The notes: generated by a model from the sequence alone, not told the origin. A stretch of 54,580 bases of DNA from an uncultured Caldisericota bacterium (GCA_903871855.1 CAIQIK010000004.1:1-54580); one strand, 5' to 3'. Positions 11,071-20,538 are shown, numbered from the stretch's first letter. Program-made: numbers and translations.

Positions 11071-11378
11071 CCGAACTCGAGGAGTACCAGAAAGCGAAGG
11101 ACCGGGTTCAGGAGATTAAGGGGTTCTACGCTCACACGGCCACGTATGTGCTGGCCAACGTGGCTCTGATTATTCTGAACCTTGCGACACTCAGGAAGAG
11201 TGACGGCATGATCTGGTTCGTCTGGCCGCTCATCGGATGGGGTGTTGTCCTTGCCGTTCACGCGATCTCGGTATTCGGCATCGGACAGTTCCTCGGCAAG
11301 GAGTGGGAGGAGCGCCAGATTCAGCAAGAGCTCGATCGTCGACACACTCAGTCGGAGGATCGGCCCACCGTGTCATAG
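11067..11378 (+). CDS. 2TM-domain small membrane protein
   Basis: A 103-residue protein with two transmembrane helices (about residues 25-42, TYVLANVALIILNLATL, and 50-72, IWFVWPLIGWGVVLAVHAIS) between a charged N-terminus and a basic-acidic C-terminal tail. The WPLIGWGxxLxxHA segment is the mark of the 2TM (PF13239) family, elsewhere found alone or fused to histidine kinases and LytTR regulators. The start ATG overlaps the stop of the peroxiredoxin stub; GCAGGAGGCGCTGTC upstream serves as ribosome-binding site. Function unknown. Confidence 0.8.
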   Translation: MTELEEYQKAKDRVQEIKGFYAHTATYVLANVALIILNLATLRKSDGMIWFVWPLIGWGVVLAVHAISVFGIGQFLGKEWEERQIQQELDRRHTQSEDRPTVS

Positions 11379-11448
11379 TTGTCCGCGACGCGCGTCCTCT
11401 ACCCTCCTCCGTCATTCCCGTGGATACGAGAATTCCTTCTTCTATCTG

Positions 11449-11546
11449 TCATTCCCCCGAGCCCTTTGGTCCCTCGCATCCTTTTGTCCAAGATGCGAGG
11501 CGTTCTTCAAGGCGAGGGGTGGTTCTCCGTGCATACGGGAATCCAT
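11449..11546. repeat. Dispersed repeat, copy 1 (divergent)
   Basis: Begins TCATTCCCCCGAGC, contains GTCCAAGATGCGAGGCGTTCT and ends GGGAATCCAT. The same ordered blocks occur at 11627-11781 and 14359-14547. Just downstream, 11569-11585, is a CCCCGCctgCGCGGGG hairpin. No coding potential. Confidence 0.55.
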
Positions 11547-11626
11547 CTTTGTATCATCGTATGGATCCCCGCCTGCGCGGGGACGACAGAACACATCCTC
11601 TCGCGATTTCTATACCTCTCCTTTGG

Positions 11627-11781
11627 TCATTCCCCCCAAGCATGTTAGTCCAATGCGAGGGGTGTTCTCGGCGAACGCGGGAATCCATTCCTTGGTCCTA
11701 TCCCACGAAATGCCAATCGCCAGATCAAACTGGCCTGGCGTATGTACCACTAGGAGAACAATTACCAGCTGACCCCATATC
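11627..11781. repeat. Dispersed repeat, copy 2
   Basis: Shares with 14359-14547 the blocks TCATTCCCCCC, AGCATGTTAGTCCAAT, GCGAGGGGTGTTCTCGGCGAA, GGCGTATGTACC-like and a conserved end CAGCTGACCCCATATC. The block order and spacing are kept, so the two are diverged copies of one roughly 155-190 nt element. It ends 16 nt before the stop of the frameshifted gene 11797-12787. Confidence 0.75.
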
Positions 11782-11796
11782 AACTGGTTCTCGGCG

Positions 11797-12787
11797 TTAG
11801 TTGCTCTTGCGGAACGCCGCCGGGATGGTGATCGCGAAGCGGCAGCGATCGCTGTCCCCAAGGGCACTCTCGAGGACCTCAACCCTGACCGGTTCGCCGA
11901 AGATGACGTCGAAGGGCAACTTCTCGTAGCCGGCACTGCAGAAGCAAAGCAGCGGTGAGACCTTTGGCTTGCCGGAGATGATTGACGAACGCGCCAGCGG
12001 ACAGTGACATGCGTAGTACCGTTTCATCGTTGGATTGGTCTCATCAAGGTAGGCCTGCGGGGCGAATGGTATCTTGCTCACATGGATGACGTCTCCATCG
12101 CGGACGCCGCTCTGGATCTCGGGATTGCGCCGGACAAAGTCCGCGACCTCGGGTGTGATCTTCTGCTCATACCACAGCCTGCCCTGGTTCATGTGGTCCT
12201 CGAGGTCCTGAACAAGGTGCGCGTGGCGGTCTGCGAGGAGTGCGTCGATGTCGGGTGATTTCTGGAACTGCTCTCTCATGTCGGCAAACTGCGCGTCCGG
12301 TATCTGGTGCATGTTGCCGGTGAGCACCTGCCTGCACATTTCGGCGGGAAGCGTCCCCTTCATCCTCGTGAGAATCTCTGCGACGACGGGGGGGGTAGGA
12401 ATCAAGCGGTGACCCTTCCGGTGGCAGCTCAATGCCACTGAAGATCTCATCTGCAGCTGTCTCGCCGAGGATCTGACGGGCTCGCGCGCGCAGAGTGGGG
12501 AGGATACCCGGCGCCTCGATGGTAAGGGCAAGCTGGACGAACAGGTCATTCCGGTGGGCGATGTAGTTGTATCGCGCCAGTGCCAGCAGTTGCTCCTCCG
12601 AGGCCGTCCCTGTCTGGGCGAGCTGTTGCAGATAGGTCGAAAGATGGTCTGTCGTCACTGTCTCCAGTGTCGCGCCGATCGCAGTTGCGTATTGCTCGAA
12701 TTCTCGTACTGCTGCGACAGCCGCCTCGGTGGTGGCAGCGTCAAACTTTCGCTGCTGACAGTACTCCCTGAATAGTGTCTCTTGCAT
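11797..12787 (-). pseudogene. Frameshifted gene of unknown function (C-rich CxCPLAR domain)
   Basis: Two overlapping frames make one protein of about 330 residues. The N-terminal part (start at 12787, after AGGAGGTATT) is helical and runs to ELPPEGSPLDSYPP. The reading then has to move by one base, within a run of eight G at 12388-12395 (C on the coding strand), to continue as PVVAEILTRMKGTLPAE. The C-terminal part has YYACHCPLARSSI, LLCFCSAGYEKLPFDV and GDSDRCRFAITIP, a cysteine-rich pattern recalling V4R- or ATC-hydrolase-like proteins; I cannot name the family with certainty. GTG 12793 is an alternative start. Either a true pseudogene, a phase-variable gene, or a sequencing error in the homopolymer. 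Confidence 0.75.
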
Positions 12788-12893
12788 GGTCACAATACCT
12801 CCTGAAATAACATATCATGGCGCAGCTCGCCGACGTCAGCCGGACCAGCACTCTGATTCACATCATCTGCAAACTGCCACCGGACCGGCAGCG

Positions 12894-12921
12894 TTGCGTT
12901 GCATTCTGCCGCTACTATAAT
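12894..12921 (+). promoter_or_regulatory. Putative promoter of the MFS gene
   Basis: TTGCGT (12894-12899), 16 nt, then a perfect TATAAT (12916-12921), 55 nt upstream of the GTG start at 12976. Confidence 0.55.
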
Positions 12922-12975
12922 CGGATTCTGCCCAGTGCAGTTACAGCGAATACGGTGAGAGGAGCGGAGGTACGC

Positions 12976-14343
12976 GTGGAAGACCCTACTGGAACTGACG
13001 TACGGACGGTCGGCGTTGTTTCGCGCAGGCCAGAGGGGATGAGTGCGTTCACCATCGTATGGTTCGGACAGGTCGTGTCCCTGGTCGGGACGGCGATGAC
13101 CGGCTTCGCACTGACGCTGTGGGCATACCGCACCACCGGGCTTGCGACTGCGCTCTCGATGGTTGCATTCTTCAACTTCGCTCCGATGATCGTGATGAGT
13201 CCGATCGCCGGCGTCTTGGTCGACCGCTGGAACCGGAAGTGGACCATGGCCTTGTCTGACTTGGCCGCCGCGCTGGCGACGCTGACGATCCTTCTGCTGT
13301 TCCTGACGGGCCACCTGCAGTTGTGGCATCTCTACGTGACAGGGGCACTGTCGGCTGCGTTTGGGACGTTCCAGTGGCCGGCGTACAGCGCCGCGATCAG
13401 CATGATGGTCCCAAAGACACACTACCAGAGGGCAAGCGGGATGATCTCGATGGCGGAGAGCGGATCAGGGATCGCCGCGCCCATTTTGGCGGGAGCGCTG
13501 GTGGGGATCTTGGGCTTCGAACGGCTGTGGGTCATCTTCGTCATCGACCTCGCCACGTTCGTCGTGGCACTGGGAGCGTTAATCCTCGTGACGATTCCAA
13601 ACCCACCCCGTGTCGAGTCTGAGCACCCCGAGAGCCTGTTCAGGCAGTCGATGTTTGGCTTTCGCTACATCTGGGAGCATCGGCCTCTCTTCGACCTGCA
13701 GATGGTGTTCTTCGGTGCAAATCTCATCTCTAGCCTGTGTCTCACGATTCTCCCTGCGATGATCCTCGCTCGCACGAGCAACAACGCGACGATGCTGGGA
13801 TTGGCACAGTCTGCTGCGGCTGTCGGTGGTGTTGTCGGCGGGGTCCTGCTCACGGCATGGGGGGGCCCAAAACGCAAGGTGAACGGCGTGCTGCTGGGCA
13901 TGATTCTGGCGTCGCTGCTGGGGACACTGGTCGTCGGTCTTGGCCGATCGTTGCCCATATGGATGACGGGTTCCTTCCTGATGATGGTGATCCATACTAT
14001 CCTGAACGGCAGCAACCAGGCAATCTGGCAGTCCAAGGTACCGCCTGCGCTCCAGGGGCGCGTGTTCTCCGTGCGCCGCCTTATCGCTCAGATCACGGTG
14101 CCCGTCGCCATGCTTGCGTCCGGGCCGCTTGCGGACAAGGTCTTCGGCCCTGCCATGATGCCGGCCGGGAGCCTTGCTCCGGTGTTTGGCTGGTTGATTG
14201 GCACGGGGAAGGGAACTGGTATTTCCCTGATGTTCGTGTGGGCCGGCTTGGCCGGAGCTGCCGTCGGGTTCGTCGGATACCTGGTCCCAAGCATCAGAAA
14301 CGTCGAGCGACTCATTCCCGATCATGACACACTGGCGGCCTAG
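12976..14343 (+). CDS. MFS exporter (MFS_3 / EntS-MefA-like)
   Basis: A 455-residue major-facilitator protein with about 12 membrane helices. It starts with FTIVWFGQVVSLVGTAMTGFAL, and the loop 2-3 signature reads GVLVDRWNRKWTMALSDLAAA, as in the EntS/macrolide-efflux group, which exports siderophores or drugs. A second half begins at FRYIWEHRPLFDLQMVFF. I chose GTG 12976, five bases after GCGGAGG; the open frame extends 53 codons upstream, but that part has no membrane features and contains the promoter 12894-12921. The gene is divergent from the frameshifted gene at 11797-12787. The cargo cannot be told. Confidence 0.88.
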   Translation: MEDPTGTDVRTVGVVSRRPEGMSAFTIVWFGQVVSLVGTAMTGFALTLWAYRTTGLATALSMVAFFNFAPMIVMSPIAGVLVDRWNRKWTMALSDLAAALATLTILLLFLTGHLQLWHLYVTGALSAAFGTFQWPAYSAAISMMVPKTHYQRASGMISMAESGSGIAAPILAGALVGILGFERLWVIFVIDLATFVVALGALILVTIPNPPRVESEHPESLFRQSMFGFRYIWEHRPLFDLQMVFFGANLISSLCLTILPAMILARTSNNATMLGLAQSAAAVGGVVGGVLLTAWGGPKRKVNGVLLGMILASLLGTLVVGLGRSLPIWMTGSFLMMVIHTILNGSNQAIWQSKVPPALQGRVFSVRRLIAQITVPVAMLASGPLADKVFGPAMMPAGSLAPVFGWLIGTGKGTGISLMFVWAGLAGAAVGFVGYLVPSIRNVERLIPDHDTLAA

Positions 14344-14358
14344 CTCGCTTCCCCTCTG

Positions 14359-14547
14359 TCATTCCCCCCGAGCATGTTAGTCCAATACCCCCGAACATGT
14401 TTTCTCAATGCGAGGGGCGTACTGAGGGGTGCTCTCGGCGAAGGAGGGAATCTATTCCATTATCCCTTTCGACAGCGTATCGATGGCCAACCAAGCTGAC
14501 CCGGCGCATGTACCTTTACTTACCAAATTATCAGCTGACCCCATATC
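14359..14547. repeat. Dispersed repeat, copy 3
   Basis: Same block order as 11627-11781 with two local insertions (an extra AACATGTTTTCTC-like stretch and a CGTACTGAGG block). It starts 16 nt after the MFS stop and ends with CAGCTGACCCCATATC immediately before the hairpin at 14550-14580. Confidence 0.75.
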
Positions 14548-14549
14548 GC

Positions 14550-14580
14550 GACGGCCCAGGTAAGTTTTCCCTGGGCCGTC
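14550..14580. terminator. Hairpin between convergent genes, probably bidirectional terminator
   Basis: GACGGCCCAGG (14550-14560) and CCTGGGCCGTC (14570-14580) form an 11-bp stem with a 9-nt loop containing TTTT. It lies between the ends of the MFS gene (+) and the first DUF2207 gene (-). No long T-run on either side. Confidence 0.6.
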
Positions 14581-14609
14581 CTCTTAGTGCATCTCGCAGG
14601 AGGCAGGGT

Positions 14610-16358
14610 TTACCAGCCACCGCCTCCTCCGCCACCGCCTCCACCGCCGCTGAATCCGCCTCCGCCACCGCCACCGAAGCCCGATTTGCTGCCAGGTGCC
14701 ACTGCTGAGGCACTGATGGCATTGCTGAATCCATTGCCGATACTGCTGGCAAACGCAGCCGGGTTGACTGGATTCCAGTACGCTCCATAGTACCACACGG
14801 GCGCATAGGGGCGTCCCTCCGCGGCCATGCGGGAGAACACGCTGGCAAACTGCTCCGACCAGCGCTGCTCGACGTCCAGCGCCAGGGCGAACGGCAGAAA
14901 CTTCTCGAACATCTCTGGAGTCCGATCGGGTGGGTTGAGCAGGTTCATACGGTCCTTCTCGGTGACCGAGAGATACATCTTGAATCCCGCGACCTCGTCC
15001 ACGAGCTTCCGGCCTTCCTGCGTGTAGCATTTCAGCGTGGAGCCGAAGACCACGGCCATCACGACCAGCGCAATGACGACAACGACGAGAGGGACGATTT
15101 GCAGCGCGGTTCCGCTGGCCGACAGGAAGAAGGTGAGCACTGCAACCCCGACGGAGAGCAGGATTCCGGTCACAAGGTACCCCGTATTGCTGACGAAGAA
15201 CCTGGGCTGGTAGTCGGCCTCCAGGGGTTTCTTCTCGGCGAGGATCGCCAGCTGAATCTCCTGCGCGTGGGTCTGTTCAAAATCCATGCGCGCGCTGGTT
15301 CCGAGGAGGGCTCCAGCAAGAGCGATCTCGTCGTCGGACAACACGGACTCAGGAGCAGTGTCCCGCTCGATCCAGTATTTGTGATGTTCCTGGTGAATGC
15401 TTATATACCGCTTGACCGCCATATCGATCAGTGCAGCCGTGAACGCCTTGCTGTCATGGGTCATCCTGGACAAGTATCGGACGCCTCCCGGGGACATCCC
15501 TTCGGGTGGCGCAAAAAGCGCGATAATCGTGCCTCGTTCGGGGTCTTTGCCGTGGCGATACCACATGGTCATGTAGTACAGGAAGACAAGCAGCATGCCA
15601 ACGAGGCCGACGATAAGGGCGCTGTTGTCGCGGAGGAACCAGCCAAAGCGCATCGCCGCGGTCGGAGCATGGACAAACCCCTTGGGCCATCCCACGACGA
15701 TGGTCAGGCCTTCGTAAGGGTTGAGCACTCTGGTCGTGACAAAGGTCGGAGTCCCGTCGGTGCCTTGGGTCGTCGTGACGTCGCTGGCTGTCGAACCGGA
15801 CGGTCCCGTGTATGCAGCGAGGCCCGTGATCTTCGCTGCGGCTCCTGCCGGCAAGGTTACTGTCGCGGATGCACGATCGATCTGAAAAGCCCAGCCGAGA
15901 CCGGTCGCGTTCCAGTACAGTTCGTCGTGGTCGGTGAAGAAGCCAATCTCGCGGTCTACGCTGTACCGCAACACCCAGGTGTGTTCACCAGGAGCAATCA
16001 GGACATCGGCGCTTCCGATCTTCACACGCTTGCCGTTGGACAGGCTGCTGACCGCATATGGCTCGTCCTGTCCGTCGAGCTGCACGCCCAGGACACGGAA
16101 GTCGATGACAAGACGGCCACCGGTCTTTGTGTTGTTGTAGATGGTCGGGAAGTCGCGGTAGATCCCGTGCTGGATCTGGTCGCCGGTCACCATGGCCGCG
16201 ATGGTCTCTTCTACTCGCATCGACCCATTCGGATTGACAGTGATTGCGCTGTCAAAACTGGTGATGCGCTCCTGTTCAGCCAAGGCTAGTCCCGGAACGG
16301 ACAGGAGGAGTGTGATCGCCACCAGGGCGGCCAGGGTCATCAGTCTACGCTTTCTCAT
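14610..16358 (-). CDS. DUF2207 (YciQ-like) membrane protein, Gly-rich tail
   Basis: A 582-residue predicted envelope protein. Signal peptide or first helix at residues 5-24 (LMTLAALVAITLLLSVPGLA), then a beta-rich extracytoplasmic DUF2207 domain (RITSFDSAITVNPNGSMRVE, QHGIYRDFPT, WNATGLGWAFQID). One helix follows near residue 240, then a cytoplasmic region, two more helices (about 400-450), and a C-terminal region ending in a run of glycines and a final Trp. The tail GFGGGGGGGFSGGGGG is typical of the family. The start at 16358 has AAAGGAGCACGT. It is paralogous to the gene just upstream (16476-18482), and both lie downstream of lemA, a recurring association. Biochemical role unknown; membrane stress or secretion has been suggested for relatives. 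Confidence 0.88.
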   Translation of the reverse strand: MRKRRLMTLAALVAITLLLSVPGLALAEQERITSFDSAITVNPNGSMRVEETIAAMVTGDQIQHGIYRDFPTIYNNTKTGGRLVIDFRVLGVQLDGQDEPYAVSSLSNGKRVKIGSADVLIAPGEHTWVLRYSVDREIGFFTDHDELYWNATGLGWAFQIDRASATVTLPAGAAAKITGLAAYTGPSGSTASDVTTTQGTDGTPTFVTTRVLNPYEGLTIVVGWPKGFVHAPTAAMRFGWFLRDNSALIVGLVGMLLVFLYYMTMWYRHGKDPERGTIIALFAPPEGMSPGGVRYLSRMTHDSKAFTAALIDMAVKRYISIHQEHHKYWIERDTAPESVLSDDEIALAGALLGTSARMDFEQTHAQEIQLAILAEKKPLEADYQPRFFVSNTGYLVTGILLSVGVAVLTFFLSASGTALQIVPLVVVVIALVVMAVVFGSTLKCYTQEGRKLVDEVAGFKMYLSVTEKDRMNLLNPPDRTPEMFEKFLPFALALDVEQRWSEQFASVFSRMAAEGRPYAPVWYYGAYWNPVNPAAFASSIGNGFSNAISASAVAPGSKSGFGGGGGGGFSGGGGGGGGGGGW

Positions 16359-16475
16359 ACGTGCTCCTTTGGCTTCTTGATTCATCAGACAACATAGCGC
16401 ACTTGAGGGCAATATGCCAGTACTGCAAGGTGGCAGACGCAGTGCCGGCGAGCAGAGTGCGCGGAAGGAAGTGGT

Positions 16476-18482
16476 TCACCAGCCCCCGCCTCCACCGCCT
16501 CCACCCCCACCTCCCGAGCCTCCTCCTCCGCCCCCTGAGCTGCTGCCTCCACCACCACTGAACCCGGAGCTCTTTCCTGGAGCGACCGAGGATGATGCGA
16601 TGGCGGACGCGAATGCTCCGGACAGCGACGAGCCAAGTGCCGAGAAGCTGGTGGAACGCCAGATCCCCCCAGAGAGCCATACTGGCTGGTAGGCTGGCTG
16701 GCCGGATGCGTCGGCGCGCCCGAGAACATCGGCGAAGTTCCCGCTCCACTGCCGCTCGACGTCGAGGGCAACAGCATAAGGCAGGTAACGTTCAAAGGTT
16801 TCAGGCGTATGATCCACGGGGGTCAGCATGTCGATGCGGTCTTTCTCGGCAACGCTGAGATAAAGACGGAATCCATCGATCTGATCCATGACGGAACGGC
16901 CCTTCGGCGTATAGGCTCGCAGCAGACGGAAAAAGATGACGTCGATCGCGACGGTTACGAAGAGCAGTGCCAGCAGCAGGGGACCTGCCATCACCACGAA
17001 GCCGACCGTTCCCATGAGCTCGCCCAGCAGAAACGGTATCGCGAAGAGCGTGAGGCCGACAGACCTTGGGAGACTGAAAACGTGCTTTCCCGACGTATCT
17101 GTCGACCGTCCGCGCCATGATGCGATGACCTCGGTGACAAGCGCTGCGACGCCGAATGTCCATATCGACAGCCAGAACGACATGAACAGGAACCCAAGGA
17201 CCGCCTCCGGTTGCGTCGTGCGCAGCAGGCCGGTGGCGATGACGCCCACGATAGAGAGGGCAATACCCGTCGCAGCGTAGCGGACGTTCGTGACGAAGTA
17301 CCCTTTGCCGTACGTCGATTGCAGTGCCTGCTCAAGAGCCTTGCGGACGGCCTGCACGCGGCTGTTGGCAGTCTGTCTGAAGACAAGCCGCGTCTTCGAG
17401 CGGCCCTCGAACAGCTCCTGGAAGAGTTCAGTCTCATCGGGGAGCAGGCCGGCTGGTACTGACCCAGTGGTATCGACCGCGAAGGTGCCATCGTCGTCCT
17501 GTGAGATGATAAGCGCACCCTTGACGGCAAGTCCCGTTATCGCGGCTGCCAGTCCCTTGTTGTCGAGCCCCATGAGCCGCAGGTACCTGATTGCGGCCGG
17601 ACTGAATCCCTCGGGCGGTGCAAACTGTGGAACGATGGTGCCACGCCGGGGATCGCGCCCGACGCGCAGCCACGTGAGCAGGTAGTACAGCATGAGGCCA
17701 AGGAGTGAGACCCCCGCAACACCCGTCGAACGGTTGTCCCGCAGCCACCACTGCAGGATCTGGAGCCATGATGGCGGAGTCACGAACCCTTTCGGCCATC
17801 CAACAACAACGCTCAACCCTTCGAACGTAGCGAGCGGAGCGGTCGTCTCGAAGACAGGGTTCCCGCTGTTGTCACGCGACACCATGTAGTCTGTACCCTT
17901 CGCACCCTGGGGGCCGGTATAGGCGGTGAGCCCAGTGATCTGTTGCCACGCGGTCCCGGGCAGGATGACCGTGCAGCTGGCGCGGTCGATAGGAAATTCC
18001 CAGCCGTTTCCCGTCACGTTCCAGAAGAGTTCGTCATGGTCGTCGAAGAACCCCAACTGGCGGTCGGACATGTACGTGAACACGTAGGTGTGCTCGCCGG
18101 GTTCCAGGTCTATCGAACTGGAACCGAAGTAGACTCGGACGCCGTTTGTTTCCTGGGCCGCGTGCCATGGTTCCGTCGCACCGTCCCGCAGGAGACTGAC
18201 AACTCGGAACGAGACGCGTATGGGTGCACGTCCCGGGTTCGCATAAGTGGTGGGGAAATCCCGATACAAACCATGCTGGATGCTGATGCCTGCTGAGACG
18301 AAGCGAATGGTCTCCTGGACGGTTATCGTGGAGTCGGCATGGACAGTGACGACACTGTCGAACGACAGGATGCGCTCCTCTTCGGCAGCCCTCACCCTGC
18401 CCACGGAGGACAGGAGTGTGAGGGCTGCCATCAGTATGAAAACAGTGCAGGCGAGTTTCTTCATGGCCGGCGCCTGACTCAT
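16476..18482 (-). CDS. DUF2207 (YciQ-like) membrane protein, second paralogue
   Basis: 668 residues with the same architecture as its neighbour: signal sequence ([19 protein letters not shown]), extracytoplasmic beta domain ([56 protein letters not shown]), a helix near residue 260, a cytoplasmic part with [16 protein letters not shown], two to three central helices, and a C-terminal glycine/serine tail ending GGGW. It lies 11 nt downstream of lemA and is read with it. The start is not decided: ATG 18482 or ATG 18464, neither with a clear ribosome-binding site, so coupling to the end of lemA translation is likely. Function unknown. Confidence 0.88.
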   Translation of the reverse strand: MSQAPAMKKLACTVFILMAALTLLSSVGRVRAAEEERILSFDSVVTVHADSTITVQETIRFVSAGISIQHGLYRDFPTTYANPGRAPIRVSFRVVSLLRDGATEPWHAAQETNGVRVYFGSSSIDLEPGEHTYVFTYMSDRQLGFFDDHDELFWNVTGNGWEFPIDRASCTVILPGTAWQQITGLTAYTGPQGAKGTDYMVSRDNSGNPVFETTAPLATFEGLSVVVGWPKGFVTPPSWLQILQWWLRDNRSTGVAGVSLLGLMLYYLLTWLRVGRDPRRGTIVPQFAPPEGFSPAAIRYLRLMGLDNKGLAAAITGLAVKGALIISQDDDGTFAVDTTGSVPAGLLPDETELFQELFEGRSKTRLVFRQTANSRVQAVRKALEQALQSTYGKGYFVTNVRYAATGIALSIVGVIATGLLRTTQPEAVLGFLFMSFWLSIWTFGVAALVTEVIASWRGRSTDTSGKHVFSLPRSVGLTLFAIPFLLGELMGTVGFVVMAGPLLLALLFVTVAIDVIFFRLLRAYTPKGRSVMDQIDGFRLYLSVAEKDRIDMLTPVDHTPETFERYLPYAVALDVERQWSGNFADVLGRADASGQPAYQPVWLSGGIWRSTSFSALGSSLSGAFASAIASSSVAPGKSSGFSGGGGSSSGGGGGGSGGGGGGGGGGGW

Positions 18483-18492
18483 GAACGTACTG

Positions 18493-19053
18493 CTACTTGT
18501 TGTCGAACGAGACCTTCGGTGCTTCGCGTTCCTCTGCGCCAGCCAGCTCGAAGAACTCAGCTTTCTTAAAGCCGAACATGCTTGCGACGAAGACGGACGG
18601 GAACGTCTCGCACATGATGTTGTAGTCCCGCACCGTGCCGTTGTAGTACCGGCGTGCCATCTGGATCTGATCCTCCAAGTCTGCCAGCTTCGCCTGCAAG
18701 TCGAGGAAGTTGGTGTTGGCCTTGAGTTCGGGGTACGCTTCTGCGACGGCGAACAAGGTCTTCAGGGTCGCATTCAGCTGATTCTCAGCCGCAGCCTTGT
18801 CCGCGACACCGGTTGCCCCCATGGCGCGGGAGCGCATCTCGGTGACCTCGGTGAATACCTTCTCTTCGTGGCCGGCGTATCCCTTGACCGTCTCGACAAG
18901 ATTCGGCAGGAGGTCATAGCGGCGCTTCAGCTGGACATCCACGCCTGACCAGGCTTCGTCCTTCATCGTGCGTTTGCGGACGAGCTGGTTGTAGATGCCG
19001 ATGAGCCATACGACCACGAGAACAACGACTGCAAGAGCGATAATCCAACCCAT
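18493..19053 (-). CDS. lemA: LemA family membrane protein
   Basis: A 186-residue protein with one N-terminal transmembrane helix (residues 3-22) and a long helical cytoplasmic or periplasmic bundle. The family block [32 protein letters not shown] is intact, as are [17 protein letters not shown] and the GFKKAEFFE end. Start ATG 19053 follows AAAGGGAGGAACATACT. LemA proteins commonly sit next to DUF2207 or TPM-domain genes, as here, where two DUF2207 genes follow within 11 nt and about 120 nt. Precise function unknown. It is the first gene of a three-gene operon. Confidence 0.95.
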   Translation of the reverse strand: MGWIIALAVVVLVVVWLIGIYNQLVRKRTMKDEAWSGVDVQLKRRYDLLPNLVETVKGYAGHEEKVFTEVTEMRSRAMGATGVADKAAAENQLNATLKTLFAVAEAYPELKANTNFLDLQAKLADLEDQIQMARRYYNGTVRDYNIMCETFPSVFVASMFGFKKAEFFELAGAEEREAPKVSFDNK

Positions 19054-19412
19054 AGTATGTTCCTCCCTTTGCTGGTAGCGGAATTACGGTGCCGCCCAAC
19101 TCTGCCGGGCGCCTGTCAATAGTGTAGAGAAAACCACGCGGATGCAAAAGCGGCCGTCTATGGGGTTATAACAAGCACCAACGTGACCACCAGCCTCAGC
19201 CGCGAGCGAACGCGGCCCCGGTCATGTTCCATCTCCGATATGAAGGTGCCGGGATCTCGGCTCATACCGGTATGCCAAGCGCTTGGTGCATCGGACTCCC
19301 CCAGAAGAGTCTTGCGCTAGTACTCCAGGACTTCCGCCTCCTCGATCATGCCTCGAGAGCTTGGGCCTACTGGTTTGTTCTCTTTCCTCATAAGGGACTT
19401 CCCATAGATATT
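19054..19412. other. Intergenic, no gene seen
   Basis: 359 nt between lemA and a small membrane-protein gene. It must contain the lemA promoter; a weak TTTGCA-16-TACACT pair on the minus strand near 19117-19144 is a candidate. No convincing open frame or repeat. Confidence 0.4.
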
Positions 19413-19595
19413 CTATTTAATTAGAAACTTAAACGATTCGAAAACCAGAAAGGCTGGCCAAACTATAGCTTTCAAAAACCCCAGTACGCCCATCCAAAAT
19501 GTAGCGGCATGTGAAATAAAAAAAACTGCTGCGCCAATGAAACCCAGTCCATAAACTGCGCCTGCGGTGCCTCTTTCGTGAAGTTTATGTTCCAT
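19413..19595 (-). CDS. Small conserved-looking membrane protein
   Basis: A 60-residue protein with two membrane helices (AVYGLGFIGAAVFFISHA and WMGVLGFLKAIVWPAFLVF) and short charged ends. The GxxYGLGFIGAxxxxxxHAxTFWMGVLG pattern is that of a small uncharacterised protein found singly in many bacteria. The start has a textbook AGAGGAGGTAGAAGT, and a promoter-like pair lies 25 nt further up (19621-19648). The gene is AT-richer than its neighbours. Function unknown. Confidence 0.8.
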   Translation of the reverse strand: MEHKLHERGTAGAVYGLGFIGAAVFFISHAATFWMGVLGFLKAIVWPAFLVFESFKFLIK

Positions 19596-19620
19596 ACTTC
19601 TACCTCCTCTTAGTTAAGAT

Positions 19621-19648
19621 AGGATATTGTCTCTTCACCATTAACCAA
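19621..19648 (-). promoter_or_regulatory. Putative promoter of the small membrane-protein gene
   Basis: On the minus strand TTGGTT (19648-19643), 16 nt, TATCCT (19626-19621), about 25 nt before the start codon. Confidence 0.45.
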
Positions 19649-19735
19649 CGAACACTTAATTACTCTTTTCAGTTCTACACTATTCTTGCCTTTTTCCAAA
19701 GTTTCTGTATGGAGGCTTCTCACGAGTCCTGTTTT

Positions 19736-19803
19736 GTCACCCTGAGTGAAACGAAGAGTCTCGCACTTCAACGGTGGGATTCTTCGTTTGCGTTCAGAAT
19801 GAC
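19736..19803. repeat. Imperfect long inverted repeat (dispersed-element type)
   Basis: GTCACCCTGAGTGAAACGAA at 19736 pairs with the reverse complement of CGTTTGCGTTCAGAATGAC ending at 19803. The stem is about 25 bp with a few mismatches around a short loop. This CCTGAG...TTCAGAATGACA layout is known from small dispersed elements in many bacteria. The rest of 19596-20040 is AT-rich and has no supportable gene. Confidence 0.6.
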
Positions 19804-20040
19804 AGGATTAAGGCGCTCAGATTGGGCATCATACTACTCCCTCAAGTCCCTTTTCTGTCATTGGATAAACCTCACCTGTAAGGGTTCAGATTTCCTCATC
19901 ATTAACCCATTCAGAAGAAGTTTTCAAATCATCTTTCTCAACAGGTCGTAAGTACACACGATTGCCCTCAAGAGATTTGTTCATGTTTAACTCCACTCGT
20001 GTTGTCAAAATCAAATTGCCTAATTGTCAGGAGTGGTGCG

Positions 20041-20538
20041 TTATGGTCGCGGCGTCGTCCCCTTCGCCTTGCAGGTGAGATGGTCGAATTGAACTTCCAA
20101 CACGGCGACACTGGACAGGGCTTCGTCGTCGAAGACCTCTTCGGAGGCGCCGGGGTGGCACTGACGGATGATGGCATTCAGGTCTCGACTTTTGGCCAGG
20201 GGATCGAGGACGAACGACACGGTGCCCGTTCCGATGACGGTGACGTAGTTTGCCGAGCACTCCTCGCCCGTCGGCCCGGTGACCATTTGGATGTCTTCGT
20301 CAACCTCGACGCAGACGTGCGGGTTGGCCCGCAGGATGTCTATCTTCCTGCCCTGGTTTGCAGTGTGGAGAAGCAGGTGTTCGCCATCCCAGCCGCAATT
20401 CATGGGGACCAGGTACGGCTCATCTTCATCCACCATCGCGACACGGCACAGCGCGGCACGTCCCAGGATGCGCCGGATGACAGCCGTATCGGTTACTTCG
20501 CACTCCCGCCTTCGCATAGGTCTCTCGATTGCTCTCAT
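20041..20538 (-). CDS. PPOX-family flavin-binding protein (NimA-like)
   Basis: A 165-residue protein of the split beta-barrel pyridoxamine-5'-phosphate-oxidase-like class. The pattern RAALCRVAMVDEDEPYLVPMN near the start, then LLLHTANQGRKIDILRANPHVCVEVDE, then YVTVIGTGTVSF matches the small FMN-binding NimA/nitroimidazole-resistance-like subgroup. Members bind FMN or heme; a specific substrate cannot be read. ATG 20538 follows GGGGAGGAACC. It is monocistronic between an AT-rich gap and the next lipoprotein gene. Confidence 0.85.
   Translation of the reverse strand: MRAIERPMRRRECEVTDTAVIRRILGRAALCRVAMVDEDEPYLVPMNCGWDGEHLLLHTANQGRKIDILRANPHVCVEVDEDIQMVTGPTGEECSANYVTVIGTGTVSFVLDPLAKSRDLNAIIRQCHPGASEEVFDDEALSSVAVLEVQFDHLTCKAKGTTPRP

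Noticed and set aside
15099-16289. 396-codon plus-strand open frame opposite the DUF2207 gene
   Set aside because: Shadow of a GC-rich gene; Arg/Gly/His-rich composition and no ribosome-binding site.
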